Source: Virgibacillus_F necropolis_A (GTDB taxonomy: Bacteria; Bacillota; Bacilli; Bacillales; Amphibacillaceae). From it: a stretch of DNA of 64,000 nt. The DNA is taken from assembly GCF_044793635.1 (NCBI RefSeq), contig NZ_CP084992.1, forward strand, positions 3,658,001 to 3,722,000, read 5' to 3'. Shown here piece by piece: positions 62,103-64,000 of the stretch (its first letter is position 1; every line of letters begins with the position of its first letter). The notes beneath the pieces were generated by a model, which saw nothing but the letters and a program-made list of their open reading frames with translations, had not been told where the DNA came from and searched no databases. The position numbers and the translations under genes were made by a program.

Positions 62103-63818
62103 ATGGTCAAAAAAATGCCGAAAACAGATGTAGTGATTGTCGGGGTAGGTTGGGGTGGAGGTATCATTGCTTCCGAACTTACGAAACAAGGGCTAAATGT
62201 TGTAGGTTTAGAAAGAGGTCAAGAGAGACATACGGAAGATTATTATATGGTACACGACGAATTGCGATACGCAGTTCGATATGAATTGATGCAGGATTTA
62301 TCAAAGGAAACACTAACATTCCGTAGTAATCAAAAAATGCGTGCACTTCCAATGCGCCAGTATGGTTCCTTTTTAATGGGGAGTGGCCTTGGTGGAGCAG
62401 GTGTTCACTGGAATGGTCAAACATTCCGTTTCCTTCCCTATGATTTTAATATTCGAAGTGCAACGATTGAGCGATATGGTAAAAAGAAAATCCCAGCCGC
62501 TATGACGATTCAGGATTGGGGTATTACGTACGATGAGATTGAACCGTATTATGATAAATTTGAAAAAATGGCTGGAATTTCTGGTGAGGAAAATCCATTG
62601 GGTGGTAAACGATCAGATAAATATCCAACACCTCCAATGAAGCACTCCCCACAAATGAAAATGTTTAAGAAGGCAACAGAAAAACTAAATTATCATCCAT
62701 ATACTATTCCTTCAGCGAATTTATCAGAAGCCTATGAGAATCCAGATGGTATAGCGAGAGCGGCATGTCAGTATTGCGGTTTTTGTGAACGTTTTGGTTG
62801 TGAGTATGGTGCAAAAGCAGACCCCGTTGTCACCGTAATTCCAGTCGCAGCAAAAACAGGGAAATTCGATCTCAGAACGCATTCTTGGGTGAGAAGGGTA
62901 TTACATAACGGTGAGAAAGCAACAGGTGTACTTTATACCGATGTGACAACTGGGGAAGAAATTGAGCAGCCTGCTGATGTTGTTGTGCTTACCAGCTATG
63001 TATTCAATAATGCTAGATTATTATTGAACTCAAAGATAGGTCGACCGTATAATCCTTCCAATGGAACAGGCGTTATTGGTAAGAATTATGCCTACCAGGT
63101 TGTAAAAGGCGGGGCAACTGGTTATTTTGATGATCAAAAGTTTAACAACTTTGCAGGTGCTGGGGCACTTGGAATGGTGATGGATGATTTCAATGGTGAT
63201 AATTTTGACCATTCAAATGTAGACTTCATTCATGGTGGCTATCTGAGTCTTACACAAACGGGGCTCCGGCCAATTCAAAACAATCCGATTCCAAGTGATT
63301 CACCGACCTGGGGAAAAGAATTTAAACAAAACTCGCTAAAATATATTAATCAAACATTGTCTGTGGGGGCAATGGGAGCAAGTTTGCCTTATAAACACCA
63401 TTATCTGGATCTTGACCCAACATATACGGATACATTTGGTGATCCGATTATTCGAATGACATATGACTTTGAGGAACAAGATCGTCAACTTGCCAAGTTT
63501 ACAGCTAAAAAATCTAGTGAAATTTTGCAGGAGATGGGAGCAGATAAGGTTGATTCCATGGAGGAACTCGGACCCTATAATATTACCACATACCAATCCA
63601 CCCATAATACAGGCGGTGTGATTATGGGTGCTAACCCTGAAACATCAGCAGTCAATAATTATTTGCAAATGTGGGATATGGATAACATGTTTGTCGTTGG
63701 GGCATCCGCATTTCCGCACAATGGCGGTTATAATCCAACAGATACAGTTGGTGCACTCGCTTATCGAGCAGCGGAAGGTATCATGAAATACAGTAAAAGC
63801 GGCGGGATGCTTGCCTAA
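62103..63818 (+). CDS. GMC-family FAD-dependent oxidoreductase (gluconate dehydrogenase large subunit-like)
   Basis: 571 aa. FAD-binding VVIVGVGWGGGIIASEL at residues 8-24, LGGAGVHWNGQ, a CQYCGFCERFGCEYGAK cysteine cluster near residues 222-238, and the C-terminal HNGGYNPTDTVGALAYRAAEGI with the catalytic His-type motif NTGGVIMG. No signal peptide of its own, as expected if exported bound to subunit 3. Probably oxidises a sugar acid or alcohol at the outer face, giving electrons to a membrane cytochrome not seen here. GAGGTGATGAA ribosome site. Confidence 0.88.
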   Translation: MVKKMPKTDVVIVGVGWGGGIIASELTKQGLNVVGLERGQERHTEDYYMVHDELRYAVRYELMQDLSKETLTFRSNQKMRALPMRQYGSFLMGSGLGGAGVHWNGQTFRFLPYDFNIRSATIERYGKKKIPAAMTIQDWGITYDEIEPYYDKFEKMAGISGEENPLGGKRSDKYPTPPMKHSPQMKMFKKATEKLNYHPYTIPSANLSEAYENPDGIARAACQYCGFCERFGCEYGAKADPVVTVIPVAAKTGKFDLRTHSWVRRVLHNGEKATGVLYTDVTTGEEIEQPADVVVLTSYVFNNARLLLNSKIGRPYNPSNGTGVIGKNYAYQVVKGGATGYFDDQKFNNFAGAGALGMVMDDFNGDNFDHSNVDFIHGGYLSLTQTGLRPIQNNPIPSDSPTWGKEFKQNSLKYINQTLSVGAMGASLPYKHHYLDLDPTYTDTFGDPIIRMTYDFEEQDRQLAKFTAKKSSEILQEMGADKVDSMEELGPYNITTYQSTHNTGGVIMGANPETSAVNNYLQMWDMDNMFVVGASAFPHNGGYNPTDTVGALAYRAAEGIMKYSKSGGMLA

Positions 63819-63899
63819 TAGCTGGGTATACTAGCAAAACAACCTGATTTCACCAGTAAAACCAGACAAACCATCCAAGTGGAAGGAAGGTGTTAGATA

Positions 63900-64000
63900 A
63901 TGCTTTCAAACATTGGTGTACCAGGATTGATCATTATTTTGGTTATTACCTTAATCATTTTCGGTCCAAAAAAGCTTCCGGAAATCGGATCAGCATTTGG
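63900..64000 (+). CDS. tatA: Twin-arginine translocase TatA, 5' part
   Basis: Only the first 33 codons are in the window: MLSNIGVPGLIIILVITLII followed by FGPKKLPEIGSAFG. A single N-terminal helix and the FGPKKLPE hinge are diagnostic of TatA/TatB. GGAAGGAAGGTG precedes the ATG. As the third gene behind a Tat substrate it probably forms a dedicated export unit, with tatC expected beyond the edge. Confidence 0.9.
   Translation, partial: MLSNIGVPGLIIILVITLIIFGPKKLPEIGSAF

Noticed and set aside
1..64000. T-box, SAM or other classical riboswitches before arg, thr and asd genes
   Set aside because: Leader regions seen are short and lack T-box (GGTGG) or riboswitch core motifs; argC's leader is outside the window.

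Overview
The window comes from a low-GC Gram-positive bacterium of the family Bacillaceae, probably a halotolerant aerobe/facultative nitrate respirer related to Oceanobacillus, Virgibacillus or Lentibacillus. The evidence is AT-rich intergenic DNA, strong AAGGAGG-type ribosome sites, TTG/GTG starts, and Bacillus-type genes: argCJBD, hom-thrC-thrB, asd-dapG, sda, nprE, ctaG, nfeD-floT, Fnr with a C-terminal cysteine cluster, and a YhcN-type lipoprotein. No tRNA, rRNA, CRISPR array, prophage or complete transposase gene was seen.

Layout. 1-10.4 kb: amino-acid biosynthesis (argC partial-argJ-argB-argD on +; hom-thrC-thrB on -; asd-dapG on +). A 480-bp palindromic MITE-like element sits exactly at the dapG stop codon. 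10.4-14.3 kb: glutamate-type symporter, Xaa-Pro peptidase, EutH-type permease. 14.3-22.3 kb: sugar-acid catabolism. gnd and gntK (-) diverge from an RpiR regulator followed by kdgK-kdgA-dgoD-gntP (+), routing gluconate into the pentose phosphate path and galactonate-type acids through a keto-deoxy-acid kinase and aldolase. 22.3-27.3 kb: penicillin-acylase-type hydrolase, the sporulation checkpoint gene sda, secreted neutral protease. 27.5-29.8 kb: ctaG, then an AimR-family peptide receptor with a 40-codon secreted-peptide gene directly behind it. 30.2-42 kb: adaA-adaB, a transporter/amidohydrolase/TolB-like operon, two VOC proteins, sigma-W-type nfeD-floT, DinB, DUF1801 and methyltransferase genes.

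41.4-57.9 kb is a nitrate-respiration island: moaA; an operon of four small genes plus narGHJI; ric/scdA diverging from an unknown membrane protein and a hemerythrin-like protein; fnr; an NreC-like response regulator; a hybrid kinase with a FixL-like PAS; and a degenerate mobA. FNR-type palindromes (TGTGA-N6-TCACA) stand before moaA, before the nar operon, between ric and the membrane protein, and in weaker form before mobA. At the first three, a plausible -10 box puts the palindrome centre at -41.5. The island therefore reads as one Fnr regulon: cofactor synthesis, enzyme, NO/iron protection and sensors.

58-64 kb: a PBP4-type D,D-peptidase, a DUF2512 membrane protein, a sporulation-type lipoprotein, and a Tat-exported gluconate-dehydrogenase-like module (subunit 3, GMC flavoprotein, tatA cut by the window edge) with tandem copies of a ~120-bp repeat that also occurs at 16.9 kb and 54.7 kb. 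The most intriguing item is the AimR-family receptor/peptide pair with no phage genes beside it and an apparently shortened DNA-binding N-terminus.
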